From: Nannocystis pusilla
Lineage (GTDB): Bacteria; Myxococcota_A; Polyangia; Nannocystales; Nannocystaceae
Assembly: GCF_026626665.1 (NCBI RefSeq)
Contig: NZ_JAPNKE010000002.1
Span: 1,613,204 to 1,677,203, forward strand
Direction of reading: 5' to 3'
Length of the DNA: 64,000 nucleotides
The notes under the pieces were generated by a model. It was not told where the DNA came from. It searched no databases and saw only the letters and a program-made list of their open reading frames with translations. Every line of letters starts with the position of its first letter. Within the stretch, counting starts at the first letter, position 1. The translations under genes and the position numbers were made by a program. Below, one piece after another: positions 18,726 through 27,835 of this stretch.

Positions 18726-19729
18726 ATGCGCGGACCTGGCGAGAGGTTGCTGGCCCTGGTGCTCGTGTTCGTGGGTTGCCGGTCGGAGCCGGACAGCAGC
18801 CCGTACGACAGCTCGCTGCTGGGGCTGTACACGATCGAGGCGTGGACGGTGAACGAGGGCAGCTGCGCGGGCGAGGGGCCGTCGGTGCTGGAGGGGCGGA
18901 GCGAGCGGCTGGCGCTCGTCCAGGCGTGCATGACCCCCGGCGACGGGCTCCACGTCGAGCCGTGCGACGACGTGCAGGCGTGCGAGCAGGAGGCGTGCGA
19001 CGCGAACATCTTCGCGATTTATCCGGACGGGTGGAACTGGCTGGCAGGCGACGACGAGGAGGGCTGGCGCGGCAAGTCGTGGCAGGAGCCGGAACAGGTC
19101 GGCGATCACTGCGAGGCGGTGCTGCGCGACGTCAGCGTGACGGCCGAGAGCGGGGGCTGGTGCTGCGCAGCCGTATGGCCGCGGCGGTGAGCTTCCCGAT
19201 CGACGAGCGGGGCTCCTGCTTCGTCACCGAGGAGGTGCAGGCGGCGGCGAAGCAGCAGCCGTGCGCGCAGCTCGAGGTGCTGCGGATCCGCCGCGACAAG
19301 GCCGACTGCGATCCGCTCGACGCGGGGTCCTGTGCGGCCGAGGAGCTGTGCGCGCCCTACGGCCGCCGCTTCGTGTGCACGCCGTCGGTGGCGGCGGGCC
19401 AGTACGGCGACCCGTGCGACTTCGAGTCGTGCGCGCCGGGGCTCCTGTGCGTGGGACCGGACTGGGTGCCCGGCTGCACGACGCCCGGCTGCTGCACGCA
19501 CTACTGCGACGGGTCGGCGACGGACGCGAAGGCGGAGTGCGCGGGCGTGGACGCGGCGCTGCTGTGCCACCCGTATTACTTCGAGGACGACGCGCAGCCG
19601 GGCCGCGAAGATGTGGGGGTGTGCGGGCTCGGGTTCGACTGCGGCGATCAGGTGATCCCGCGCGACTGGGTCTGCGACGGGAGCGAGGACTGCGAGAACG
19701 AGGCGGACGAGCTCGACTGCGACGGGTGA
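18726..19729 (+). CDS. Cys-rich lipoprotein with an LDLa-like C-terminus, interrupted by one frameshift
   Basis: The ATG at 18726 follows GGAGG with ideal spacing. A lipoprotein leader ends in VLVFVGC. The first frame stops soon after TAESGGW; restoring one G in the GGGGG run at 19152-19156 joins it to LVLRSRMAAAVSFPIDERG and the second frame continues to 19729. The mature protein is rich in paired Cys. Its last 35 residues (FDCGDQVIPRDWVCDGSEDC, then NEADELDC) match an LDL-receptor class A module with its acidic calcium-binding end. Such modules are mainly known from animals but occur in secreted myxobacterial proteins. The function is unknown. Confidence 0.7.
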
Positions 19730-19731
19730 TG

Positions 19732-19804
19732 CCTGTCCATCAGGACATGCACTTTCGGCAAGATTCTAGGGGCATGTCTTCAGGGGCATGCCCTTAAAGG
19801 CATC
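19732..19804. repeat. CATG-N10 array between convergent genes
   Basis: Nodes at 19746, 19773, 19787 (CATG) and 19801 (CATC), with degenerate nodes at 19732 and 19760. One step is 13 rather than 14 bases. The last node overlaps the stop codon of the minus-strand gene. Confidence 0.7.
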
Positions 19805-20459
19805 ACGGCTGGACCCACCGCAGGACGGCCGCGGCGGCGGAGTCCGGCGAGGTGCTGAAGCACAGGCGGGCGCCCGGGGCGAGGGTGTGGATCAGGTCGA
19901 TGAGGCGCTCGAACAGCACGAGGTGGGCAGGGGCGGTGCGGATGCCGGCGCCGATCATGACCGCGGCGTAGTCGCGGGCGACGAGGCGGGCGCGCACGGC
20001 CGCGTCGACCTCGGACCAGTCGGTGGTGACGAGGCACCACTCGGCGTCGAAGCCGGCCGCCTCGGTGGCCGCGAGCGAGGCGGCGAGGCCGGCGCGGAGC
20101 TTGGCCTCGTCGAGGCCGGGGTAGTTGCTGAAGTCGACGACGCGTGGCTCGAAGCCGAGCAGCAAGACGGCCTTGCGGGCGGGGGTCGGCGGGTCGACCG
20201 GATCGAGGAGCACGAGCTCGGTCGGGGCGAGCCCGGGCACGCTGATGGCGGCGCGCAGGGCAGGGTCGGCGAGGAAGGCTCGCGCCTGGGCCAAGGTGGG
20301 GAATTCAAAGGCGATGGCGCCGGCGCCGGGCTCGTCGGCCTGATGAAAGGAACGCGCGCCGGTGCATCCGTGGGCGCTTCGCAGGGCGGCGAGGCCGTGG
20401 GGGAGCGAGCGCCAGGCGTCGAGGTCGGTGATGCGGTGGCGGACGAGGAGGGTGGTCAT
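19803..20459 (-). CDS. Fusion of a dimeric alpha/beta-barrel domain and a conserved unknown domain
   Basis: A 218-residue cytoplasmic protein. Residues 1-88 look like a ferredoxin-like dimeric barrel domain (MTTLLVRHRITDLDAWRS, later FEFPTLAQARAFLADPALR). Residues about 95-218 have VLLLGFEPRVVDFSNYPGLD, AEWCLVTTDWSEVDAAV, YAAVMIGAGIR and LARLCFSTSP-like strands ending AVLRW. I recall the second part as a free-standing conserved hypothetical protein in many bacteria. No catalytic residues can be assigned. The long repeat array lies just upstream of its start. Confidence 0.65.
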   Translation of the reverse strand: MTTLLVRHRITDLDAWRSLPHGLAALRSAHGCTGARSFHQADEPGAGAIAFEFPTLAQARAFLADPALRAAISVPGLAPTELVLLDPVDPPTPARKAVLLLGFEPRVVDFSNYPGLDEAKLRAGLAASLAATEAAGFDAEWCLVTTDWSEVDAAVRARLVARDYAAVMIGAGIRTAPAHLVLFERLIDLIHTLAPGARLCFSTSPDSAAAAVLRWVQP

Positions 20460-20559
20460 GGTGTCCCGAGGTCAGAGGATGGCGGGTGCGCCAGGCCGCT
20501 GCAAGCGAAGCAGAGGACGGGCGCTCCGAGGTGTCCCGAGGGGCGAGAAGGACGGATGC

Positions 20560-20979
20560 GATGTCCCAAGCGGCATGGGACGCCGGGATGGCGGAGGGGT
20601 CGTGAGATGACCGTCGGGACAGGCGCCGGCAGGGATGTGGCCCGAGGACGGATGACTGGGAAGGCCTGTGAGATGTCCGTGGGGACAGGTGATGGCCGAG
20701 GGGGAGATGAGCCGGAGCCGGTCATGGCGGGAGCACCGTGAGATGTCCCGGGGGACAGGTGATGGCGGAGCGGGCGAGATGTCCCTGGGGACATGTGATG
20801 GTGGGAACGCGTGAAATGCCCCTGGGGGCAGGTGACGATGGGAGCGGGCGAGATGTCCCTTGGGACATGTAATGGTGAGAGCGGGCGAGATGCCCCTGGG
20901 GACATGTGACGATGGAACGGGTGAGATGACCCTGGGGACAGGTGATGGTGGGATCGGGCGAGATGTCCCTGGGGACAGC
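20560..20979. repeat. Tandem array of 36-37 bp units, each with a short hairpin
   Basis: Units begin at 20606, 20672, 20706, 20742, 20778, 20815, 20852, 20889, 20925 and 20962, with a diverged one at 20560. A typical unit is GATG-TCCCTGGGGA-CATG followed by about 18 bases such as TGATGGTGGGAGCGGGCG. The stem varies in a paired way: TCCC/GGGA in most units becomes CCCC/GGGG in the unit at 20815. It fills the gap 3' of the VIT/VWA gene (stop at 20997). Confidence 0.85.
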
Positions 20980-20996
20980 TTTATTCGGAGCGCGCA

Positions 20997-23381
20997 TCAG
21001 CGCCAGAAGCCCTTGCGCTTCGCGGGCGGGGGAGGCGGGGTGCTCTTGTCCCTGGCGAGCTCGCGCAGCGCGGCCACGGCGTCGTGAAGGATCTGCAGCA
21101 GGTCGGTGGCCGTCAGGGCCGCGCGCAGGCGTTCGGCGATCGGGGCGAGGCGGCTGGCGAGGGCGTCGAGGCCGACGGTGCGCAGGTCCTCGAGCAGCTC
21201 GAGCAGGCGCGACACTGCCAGCTGCTTCGCCGGGGCCGAGCCGCTCGCGGCCCGCAGGAGGTCCTCGGCGACGTCCAGCAAGCGCGCGAGGTACGGGCCG
21301 GCGTCGACGCTCGCGCTGTCGGACGACTCCTGCTTGCTCGCGCGCACGGACGGGCGGGCAGGGGCAGCGGGCGCGGACGGGGCCCGGGCCGGCGATTGTG
21401 GCGGGGTAGGTGCGCTCGCTCGCTTGAGGTTGATGGCGCCGACGGCCTTCGGGGCGCCGCGGAACCCGGGGTCCGCAGGCATGAAGTCGAAGGTGCCCCC
21501 GGACCAACCGGCCGGGCGCTCGACAGGCTGGGTGATCGTCCGCGGGGCGCCGCCGGGGTTGGCGACCTCGCGGTCGACCGCGACAAAGGCGGTGAAGCGC
21601 GACAGGACTTGATGACGCAAAGACACTGCGAGGATCGACGACTCGAGCGACGCGCGATCGGCCGGGCTGGCGGCGTAGCGATCCTCGAGATCGCGGATGT
21701 GCGCGCGGGCCCACGACTGGGCCAGGGCGGCGCCGGGGCGGGCGGCGTCGAGGTGGAGACGCTGGGTGTATTCGGTGCCGGCGGGCAGGCGGCCGCGCAG
21801 CTCGATGGCGGCGCCGGGGCGCGGGCGGCCGTGCCAGCGGGCGTGGATGACCAGCGGGGCGCCGGCGAACACGGCGGGCAGGCGGCGCGGGGCCTGGGTG
21901 GCGAGATCGAGGCCGTCGGCGACGAGGTTGATGTCGACGAGGACGGGGGTGGCGATCCGGCGGTGGATCTTGGCCATGACTTCGTCGAGGCGCTCCTCGC
22001 TCTCGACGAGCTCGCAGGCGCCGCCGCCGACGGCCGCGAGGCGGCGCAGGAAGCCGGCGTTGACGGCCTGATCGATGCCGAGAGTGAAGACGCGGACGTG
22101 CTGCAGGTGGGCGCCGTGGCGGCGCAGGAGCTCGTCCTCGTTGCCGACCTGGCCGTCGGTGACGAGCACGAGGACGCGGTCGCGCTCGTCGGCGCCGGCG
22201 AGCATGCGGGTGGCCAGCTCGAGCGGGCGGGTGAGCTCGGTGCCGCCGCGCTCCTGGACCTGGGCGAGGTACTCGACGGCGCGGAAGCGGTTGCGATCGC
22301 CGGCGGGGACGAGCTGCGCGCCGAGGCTCGGCGGCGACTCGACGCGGTCGTCGAAGGCGAGCACGGCGAAGCGGTCGCGCTCGCCGAGAGTGTCGACGAT
22401 GCGGGCCGCGGCCCGCCGCGCGGCGATCATCTTCCATCCGCCCATCGAGCCGGAGCGATCGAGGACGAGGACGACGTCGCGCGGGCGTGCCTCGGTGGCG
22501 GCGCCGACCGGGGGGACGAGGGTGATCATGGCGGTGGCGCCCTCGCCGTCGGCGTCGAGGGCCCACACTGCGGCGCTGGAAAGGGCGGCGCCGCCGAGGG
22601 TCCAGCGGAGGATGAAGTCGCGGTCGAGGCGCTCGCCGGGGCGCAGCTCGACGCGCCAGCCGTGGCCTTCGGACGCGGCGCAGACGTCGTGAAGGCTCGA
22701 GCGCAGGCCCGACACGGGGAGGCCGGCGCCGTCGATGCTGACCGCGAGCGAGAGGCGGACGGGGCTGGCGAAGCCGGGCAGGAGGACGGGCGGCGAGATC
22801 CGCGAGGCGTCGGGGACGCGATCGGTGTCGCTCGCGGTGCCGGTGCCGGCCTGCTCGCCGGGCAGCAGGGCGCCGGGGCTGTAGCGCGGGGCGACGACCA
22901 GCGGGAAGGACCAGGTGACCTCGCCGTCCTCGATCGGCAGCGGGCCGACGGAACGCAGGGTGATGATCGCGTGCTCGCCGGGGAGGAGGTTGCCGACCCG
23001 CAGGGTGAAGACGCCGGGCCTGTCCTCCTCGGCGATCGCGGCGCGCTGGCCAGCCGCGATCGCGTGCTCGTAGACGTCGCGGGCCCGGCCGCGCTCGTCG
23101 ATGACGCCGTCGACGACGCGATCGCGGAGCGTCATGCGGAAAGCGAAGACGGCGGCGCGATCGGGCAGCGGGAAGATGTACGTGGCCTCGATCGGCGCGG
23201 CGGTGTGATTGACGAAGGTCTGCTGGATCTCGGTGGCGACCTCGAGGCCGTGGACGTGGGCCGTGACCGCCAGCGCGGCGAGGGGCAGCGCGCCGCGGGA
23301 GGTCTCGAGGCGTCCGAAGGCGTGCTCGCTGCCGGACGGGGGCGCGAGCGTGGGATCGATGGTGAGCGCCGTGGGTATCAT
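20997..23381 (-). CDS. VIT and von Willebrand A domain protein
   Basis: A 794-residue protein with no clear signal peptide. The N-terminal 140 residues form a VIT domain (EVATEIQQTFVNHTAAPIEA, YIFPLPDRAAVFAF, DEDRPGVFTLRVGNLLPGE-like strands). A VWA domain follows at about residue 300 with an intact MIDAS start DVVLVLDRSGSMGG and later LVTDGQVGNEDELL. The C-terminal 150 residues are an Ala/Pro-rich linker and helices ending in a Pro run and KRKGFWR. VIT/VWA proteins act in protein-protein adhesion. The ATG overlaps the stop of the merR gene by four bases, so they are translationally coupled. An array of hairpin repeats follows the gene. Confidence 0.88.
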   Translation of the reverse strand: MIPTALTIDPTLAPPSGSEHAFGRLETSRGALPLAALAVTAHVHGLEVATEIQQTFVNHTAAPIEATYIFPLPDRAAVFAFRMTLRDRVVDGVIDERGRARDVYEHAIAAGQRAAIAEEDRPGVFTLRVGNLLPGEHAIITLRSVGPLPIEDGEVTWSFPLVVAPRYSPGALLPGEQAGTGTASDTDRVPDASRISPPVLLPGFASPVRLSLAVSIDGAGLPVSGLRSSLHDVCAASEGHGWRVELRPGERLDRDFILRWTLGGAALSSAAVWALDADGEGATAMITLVPPVGAATEARPRDVVLVLDRSGSMGGWKMIAARRAAARIVDTLGERDRFAVLAFDDRVESPPSLGAQLVPAGDRNRFRAVEYLAQVQERGGTELTRPLELATRMLAGADERDRVLVLVTDGQVGNEDELLRRHGAHLQHVRVFTLGIDQAVNAGFLRRLAAVGGGACELVESEERLDEVMAKIHRRIATPVLVDINLVADGLDLATQAPRRLPAVFAGAPLVIHARWHGRPRPGAAIELRGRLPAGTEYTQRLHLDAARPGAALAQSWARAHIRDLEDRYAASPADRASLESSILAVSLRHQVLSRFTAFVAVDREVANPGGAPRTITQPVERPAGWSGGTFDFMPADPGFRGAPKAVGAINLKRASAPTPPQSPARAPSAPAAPARPSVRASKQESSDSASVDAGPYLARLLDVAEDLLRAASGSAPAKQLAVSRLLELLEDLRTVGLDALASRLAPIAERLRAALTATDLLQILHDAVAALRELARDKSTPPPPPAKRKGFWR

Positions 23382-23977
23382 GGGGAGTCCTCCTGCGGTT
23401 CGGGGTGAGCGGATAGAGGGTCGGGGAGCTCGACGAGGCAGCGGCGGGCGAGCTCGGCGAGCAGCGGGGCGGCTGCCGCGAGGAGGGCTGCCGCGTCGGC
23501 GTCGCTGGCGGAGCGCGCGGCGGTGAAGGCGAGGCGGACGCCGGGGGCGAGCAGGAGCTCGAGCGTGGGCGTGAGGGCCGGTGCGGGGGGCGAGGCTTCG
23601 GGGGCTGGCTCGGGCGTGGTCTCGGAACGCCAGAAGTCGCGGCGGCCTGCGGCGCGCGGCGGAGGGCGCAGCGCGACGCCCGAGGTGCGCGCGAGGGCGG
23701 CGTCGTCGAAGGTGGGCAGGAGCTGCTGGATCTCGGCGAGCGACTTGCCGTCAGCCTGCAGGCGCTTGATGGCGATCAGCTGGGCGAGGTGCCGCGGGCC
23801 GTAGAGGGCGGTGCGGCCGTGGAGCTGCGGGCGATCGAGGAGGCCGAGGGTGGTGTAGTAGCGGATGCTGCGCTCGTCGGGCACGGCCCGCACCTGACCG
23901 TTGGCCGGCGCTTCCTCGGCGGCGAGGCGCTGCTCGACCTCGTGGCTGAGCTCGCGGATCGTCCAGGCGGCGATCAC
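23378..23977 (-). CDS. MerR-family transcriptional regulator
   Basis: A 199-residue protein with a MerR-type winged HTH: SIRYYTTLGLLDRPQLHGRTALYG, then HLAQLIAIKRLQADGKSLAEIQQLLPTF. An unusual Gln/Glu/Ala insert separates helix 1 from the SIRYYT segment. The effector part is Pro/Ala-rich and lacks metal-binding cysteines, so it is not a classical metal sensor. It starts at GTG 23977 and overlaps the VIT/VWA gene (ATGA). A perfect dyad sits 12 bases upstream and probably mediates autoregulation. The pairing of such MerR proteins with VIT/VWA proteins is, as I recall, recurrent in deltaproteobacteria. Confidence 0.85.
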   Translation of the reverse strand: MIAAWTIRELSHEVEQRLAAEEAPANGQVRAVPDERSIRYYTTLGLLDRPQLHGRTALYGPRHLAQLIAIKRLQADGKSLAEIQQLLPTFDDAALARTSGVALRPPPRAAGRRDFWRSETTPEPAPEASPPAPALTPTLELLLAPGVRLAFTAARSASDADAAALLAAAAPLLAELARRCLVELPDPLSAHPEPQEDSP

Positions 23978-23988
23978 GACGACAGGAT

Positions 23989-24010
23989 GACACTGTTATA
24001 TGACAGTGTC
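23989..24010. promoter_or_regulatory. Perfect dyad and AT-rich promoter zone upstream of merR
   Basis: GACACTGT and ACAGTGTC flank the six bases TATATG. The next 45 bases (24011-24056) are strikingly AT-rich for this genome, which suits an UP-like element or open promoter. The dyad is 12 bases before the GTG start. Confidence 0.7.
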
Positions 24011-24111
24011 GAGAATGTTTTTGAAAGTATTTGAAAAGAATAAGGAAATTTCAGAGATGGGCGAGGAGAGTGGCGCGATAACGCGCAGTCGAGGCCGCTC
24101 GGTCGCTCGGA

Positions 24112-24233
24112 GATGTCTCTCGAGGCAGCTCAGAACGCGGGCGCGATTCGGGCGACCGAGATGGCTCGAGAGACAGGTTGTGTCATCGCGGATAATGTCC
24201 CGAGAGGCAGGCTCTTATGTCTCTCGGGACATG
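24112..24233. repeat. CATG-family repeats with two nested inverted repeats
   Basis: N10 blocks TCTCTCGAGG (24116), GCTCGAGAGA (24164), TCCCGAGAGG (24198) and TCTCTCGGGA (24220) each sit between ATG and CA nodes. TGTCTCTCGAG near 24114 pairs with CTCGAGAGACA near 24165. TGTCCCGAGAG near 24196 pairs with CTCTCGGGACA near 24221. It directly follows the DUF1552 gene (stop at 24246). Confidence 0.7.
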
Positions 24234-24245
24234 TTCTTTAAAACC

Positions 24246-25589
24246 TCAGGCTAGCAGCTCGGGGATCGTGTCGCTGACGAGGCCCTCGGCGGCGCCGAAC
24301 GACGTCTCGGGGCTGCCGAACAGCTTGAGCAGGCTGAAGGGGACCTTGCTGGCGTTGTCGCCGAGGGCGCGGTGGTGGAGGTCGCCGCGCAAGAGGCCGC
24401 CGGCCTTGCCGGCGACGAGCAGCGGGAAGTCGTCCATGCGGTGGTCCCACGGCTGGCCGACGCACGAGGTGGTGTAGATGACGGCGTTGTCGAGCAGGTT
24501 GCCGGTGACGTCGGGGGTGTCGCGGAAGCGCTTCAGCAGCTCGGCGAGGCCGGACATGGCGTAGGCGACGCCGGTGTGGAAGCCGCCGGTCGCGTAGTCG
24601 ATGCCCATCGGGCTGAGGCGGTGGCCGAAGTCCTCATGGAAGGTGACGTTGCCGAGGCCGGCCTCGGTGTAGGGGGCGTGGCAGGCGGCGCACGAGAACA
24701 CGAACGAGGCCACGCGGGTGAGCTCGCACGCGCACGCGAAGGCGAGCAGGTCGGCGAAGGCGCGGCAGCGGTCGAGGCTGATCGAGCCGTCCTCGCCGCG
24801 GTTCGGGTAGGCGACGTCGGGGTCGATCGGGGTGCCGCAGTCGGCGGCGGTGATGGTGGCGTCGATCTGGGTCTGCAGCTCGGCGATGCCCTCGAGGTGG
24901 CGATCGAGGCGGACGCGATCCTCGGCGCCGAGCTGGTGCTGCAGCGCCTTGGCCTCCTCGGCGACGACGTCGAGGATGTTCTTGCGGCGGAACAGCGAGG
25001 GGTCGGGCTCCTGCGCGCCCGAGAGGGTGAGCAGGGTGGCGAACAGGTCGGCGGGGCTGTAGTTGGGCGGGTTGGGGGCGTTGGGGCCGTTGAAGGAGAT
25101 GTTGAAGTCGAGCGCGCCGGCGCCGGTGACGTTGCTGATGCCGACGTGGACGCCGCTCGGGAAGGCGGTGTCCTTGTTGATCAGGGCGGCGATCTTCTGG
25201 TCGATCGAGGGCGCGGTGACGTCGCCGTTCATGGCCGCCTGGGCGCCGGTGAGCACGGCGGCGGGCGCCGACTTGTGGGCGTAGAGCGCGGGGATCTTGA
25301 CCTCGTAGCCGGACAGCACCGACAGCCACGGCTTGAACTCGGCGAGCGGCATGAGCGAAGGGCTGAGGCTCCACTCGGGGCCGTGACCGACGGCCTGCGG
25401 GACCCATTGCGTCGGGTCGGCGCCGTTGCCGAAGAACCACGTCAGGTAGCGCGGCAGGAGCGGGGTCTGGTCGGCCCAGGCGGTGCCGTTGCCGTCGAGC
25501 ATGGCGGCGAGGCGCGGCAGCGGCACGGCCACGGCGACGCCGCAGAGCATGCCCCGGAGGACGGTGCGACGCGGGAGGGGGCGGCTCAT
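24246..25589 (-). CDS. DUF1552 domain protein with Tat-like signal
   Basis: A 447-residue exported protein. The N-terminus LPRRTVLRGMLCGVAVAVPLPRL resembles a twin-arginine leader, although the second Arg is followed by Thr. The mature chain matches DUF1552 proteins: RYLTWFFGNGADPTQWVP, LSGYEVK, SIDQKIAALI and the long NILDVVAEEAKALQHQLGAEDR helix, then TSSCVGQPWDHRMDDFP near the end. DUF1552 proteins are always found beside DUF1592-type proteins and are of unknown function, possibly related to sulfatase-like folds. The ATG at 25589 overlaps the stop of the upstream DUF1592 gene by four bases. Confidence 0.9.
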   Translation of the reverse strand: MSRPLPRRTVLRGMLCGVAVAVPLPRLAAMLDGNGTAWADQTPLLPRYLTWFFGNGADPTQWVPQAVGHGPEWSLSPSLMPLAEFKPWLSVLSGYEVKIPALYAHKSAPAAVLTGAQAAMNGDVTAPSIDQKIAALINKDTAFPSGVHVGISNVTGAGALDFNISFNGPNAPNPPNYSPADLFATLLTLSGAQEPDPSLFRRKNILDVVAEEAKALQHQLGAEDRVRLDRHLEGIAELQTQIDATITAADCGTPIDPDVAYPNRGEDGSISLDRCRAFADLLAFACACELTRVASFVFSCAACHAPYTEAGLGNVTFHEDFGHRLSPMGIDYATGGFHTGVAYAMSGLAELLKRFRDTPDVTGNLLDNAVIYTTSCVGQPWDHRMDDFPLLVAGKAGGLLRGDLHHRALGDNASKVPFSLLKLFGSPETSFGAAEGLVSDTIPELLA

Positions 25590-27340
25590 GGCTTGTCTCC
25601 TTCGGGGTCTTCGCCGACGACGGTGCCCGCGGGGTGGGCGAAGCGGAAGTCGTCGTGGGTGACGAGGGCGAGCAGCAGCTTGTCGAAGCGGTTGCCGGCG
25701 AGCGCGAGCTCGTCCTCGACCTCGGCGATCGTGTCGTTCTCGGGCCACAGCGGCAGGCGCCCGCCGGCGTAGGTGTAGAGCTTGCGCACGAGGCAGTTGG
25801 CGACCACGGGGTGCTCGCGCAGGAGCTGGGCCAGCTCGCCGCCGTCGGCGAAGTACTCGCCGTCGAGCTCGCCGCTGGCGTCGATGGTCAGGCCCTGATC
25901 GGTGGCGCGCCAGCGGCCGACGGTGTCGAAGTGCTCGAGCGCGAGGCCGAGGGGATCGGTGATGTTGTGACAGCCGGAGCAGGACGGGTCGGCGCGGTGC
26001 GGCTCCAACTTCTCGCGCAGGGTCTGCGGGCCGGGGTCCTCGACGTCGGGGTCGTCGAGGTTGGTGTCGACGTTCGGCGGCGGCGGCGGGACGGTGCGGC
26101 ACAGCAGCGACTCGGCGATGAACTGGCCGCGCTCGGTGGCGGAGGTGCGGGCCGGGAGCGAGTTCATGGCCAGGACGAGGGCGCTGCCGATGAGGCCGCG
26201 GCGCGGGCTGTCCTCGGGCAGCGTGGCGGCGCGGAAGACGTCGGGCTCGACGGGATCGAGGCCGTAGATCGCGGCGAGCTCGTTGTTGACGAACACTTTC
26301 TGGCCGTCGTAGAGGCTGAAGAAGTCGGCGGGCTGGTCGAACACGACGTCCTCGACGCGGGCCAGCAGCTCGTCGCGCATGACGGCCTTGAGGGTCGGGG
26401 TCCACTGCGGGAAGAGGGTGTCGTCCTTGACCTTCTCGCCGAGCGCCCACAGGCCGTAGAGCTCGGCGATGAAGTTGTGGACGCCCTGGCGCGCGCGCGG
26501 GTCGGCGAGCATGCGCGCGGCCTGCTCGCCGACGCCGGGGCCGTCGACCAGGAGGTCGGCCTCGGCGGCGTCGAGCAGGGCCTCGTCGGGCAAGGTGTTC
26601 CACAGGGTGAAGGCGAGGCGCGAGGCCATCTCGTAGGAGGTGAACCTGAGGCGGCCGCCGTCGTCGGGCGAGGGCTGGCCGAGCTCGACGCGGTAGAGGA
26701 AGTGCGGGGCCTGCAGCAGCGCCCACACGGCGTGGCGCAGGCCGACGACGACGTCGCCGGTCTCCGTGCCGACGGCCGTGGCGACGCCGAGGTAGCGCTC
26801 GAGCTCGACGCCGGTGAGCGGGCGACGCCAGGCGCGGCGGCCGAAGGTGGCGAGGGCGTCGCGCATGCAAGCGGTGTCGGCGAGCTGGGTCGGCACGCAG
26901 CGGAGGATCTGAGCCACGCGCGCGGGGTCGGCGAAGGCCTGCGCGGTGGCGTCGCCGATCGCCTGCTCGTACTTGGCGACGCCCGCGGGCGAGAGGGCGA
27001 CGCGGGCGGCACCGACGGCGAAGAAGCCTTCCTGCAAGGAGTCGGCCTCGACGGCGCCGAGATCGACGGGGCCGAGTAGGTCCTGCATGGCGTGGGCGAA
27101 CTCGGAGGCGGTGAGCCGCCGCAGGGTCGGGCCCGGGACGATCTGCGGGGCTTCGGGTTCGTCGCCGTCGCTGTCACTGGTGGTGGTCGGCGCGGTGGTG
27201 CCGGGCTCGTCACCGGTGGCGGCGGCGGTGGTGGTGCCGGCGCTGCCGTCGGCGTTGGCGCTGTCGCCCGAATAACAGGCCGAGGCGCCGAGCAGCGCCG
27301 CGAGCACGACGCCGAGGGGTTGCGAGTCACCGCGTCTCAT
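25586..27340 (-). CDS. DUF1592/DUF1588/DUF1585 lipoprotein with a c-type heme motif
   Basis: A 584-residue lipoprotein. GGAGG three bases before ATG 27340 supports the start. The leader ends in ASAC, followed by a Thr/Asp/Glu stalk. Domain order is DUF1587-like (LRRLTASEFAHAMQDLLG), DUF1592 (HFLYRVELGQ, SYEMASRLAFTLWNTLPD), DUF1588 (NSLPARTSATERGQF, then the heme-like CSGCH in HRADPSCSGCHNITDPLG) and DUF1585 at the C-terminus. Only one CxxCH is present and the planctomycete-type PSCyt domains are absent. It forms a two-gene operon with the DUF1552 gene. Both are probably periplasmic or outer-membrane; the reaction is unknown. Confidence 0.9.
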   Translation of the reverse strand: MRRGDSQPLGVVLAALLGASACYSGDSANADGSAGTTTAAATGDEPGTTAPTTTSDSDGDEPEAPQIVPGPTLRRLTASEFAHAMQDLLGPVDLGAVEADSLQEGFFAVGAARVALSPAGVAKYEQAIGDATAQAFADPARVAQILRCVPTQLADTACMRDALATFGRRAWRRPLTGVELERYLGVATAVGTETGDVVVGLRHAVWALLQAPHFLYRVELGQPSPDDGGRLRFTSYEMASRLAFTLWNTLPDEALLDAAEADLLVDGPGVGEQAARMLADPRARQGVHNFIAELYGLWALGEKVKDDTLFPQWTPTLKAVMRDELLARVEDVVFDQPADFFSLYDGQKVFVNNELAAIYGLDPVEPDVFRAATLPEDSPRRGLIGSALVLAMNSLPARTSATERGQFIAESLLCRTVPPPPPNVDTNLDDPDVEDPGPQTLREKLEPHRADPSCSGCHNITDPLGLALEHFDTVGRWRATDQGLTIDASGELDGEYFADGGELAQLLREHPVVANCLVRKLYTYAGGRLPLWPENDTIAEVEDELALAGNRFDKLLLALVTHDDFRFAHPAGTVVGEDPEGDKP

Positions 27341-27611
27341 GGACCTCCAGGCGCCCCGCTCCGCGCAGACGAAGACGGACGCCGTCGTACCGTAGCCCCC
27401 GGCGAACGCGGCCGTCAATGCGGGTCGCGAGCGGGGCGACGCGGGGCACGGTTCCGATCACGCGGCGCGCAAAAGGAGGTCGGGGATAGGGCCGGACGTG
27501 CGCGAGGCGGGGGCCCGCGGCCCGCAGGCGCGGCCCGGCGCGAGGCTGCGGCCGCGGGGCCGGACGGCGCGGCCAGGACGTCCCCGGGAGGTCGCGCGGG
27601 GCGGCGCTCGT

Positions 27612-27643
27612 GGTGTCTCTTACGACATGTATGAAGAGACATG
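27612..27643. repeat. CATG-N10 repeat, three nodes
   Basis: Nodes at 27612 (GGTG), 27626 and 27640 (CATG). TGTCTCTT (27614-27621) pairs with AAGAGACA (27634-27641) across the middle CATG. Confidence 0.65.
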
Positions 27644-27732
27644 TCATGGAATGTCGGGCGCGATCGCGACCGCCGCGGCCGCGGGTTTTTGCTGCCCTCG
27701 CGCGAGTCGGACCTGGTGATCGCGCGGATCCG

Positions 27733-27835
27733 TCGCTGAGGCGGGTCTACCGGACGGGTCGGATCGGCCTGGTCGATGGGACAGGTGGCGCGCGGCGTCC
27801 ACCTCGTCGACCAGGGACGTGCCGATCGCGCGGCT
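27733..27835. repeat. Diverged tandem copy of the neighbouring gene's 3' end
   Basis: The sequence from 27733 aligns with that from 27836, including shared blocks CCTGGTCGATGGGA and CACCTCGTCGACCAGG, with small gaps and a repeat distance of about 103 bases. The 27836 copy is the live end of the minus-strand membrane protein gene. Confidence 0.65.

Noticed and set aside
20456..20905. Open frame with repeated Cys-Pro-Gln-Gly-His-like peptide units
   Set aside because: It is only the translation of the tandem hairpin array; no start signal, domain or conserved codon bias supports a protein.
20560..20979. Possible CRISPR array
   Set aside because: The repeated units are 36-37 bp with no unique spacers; the parts between hairpins are themselves conserved, and no cas genes are near.
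21084..23408. Long plus-strand open frame opposite the VIT/VWA gene
   Set aside because: Antisense shadow produced by GC bias; the composition is Gly/Ala/Asp-rich and featureless while the minus strand has clear VIT and VWA motifs.
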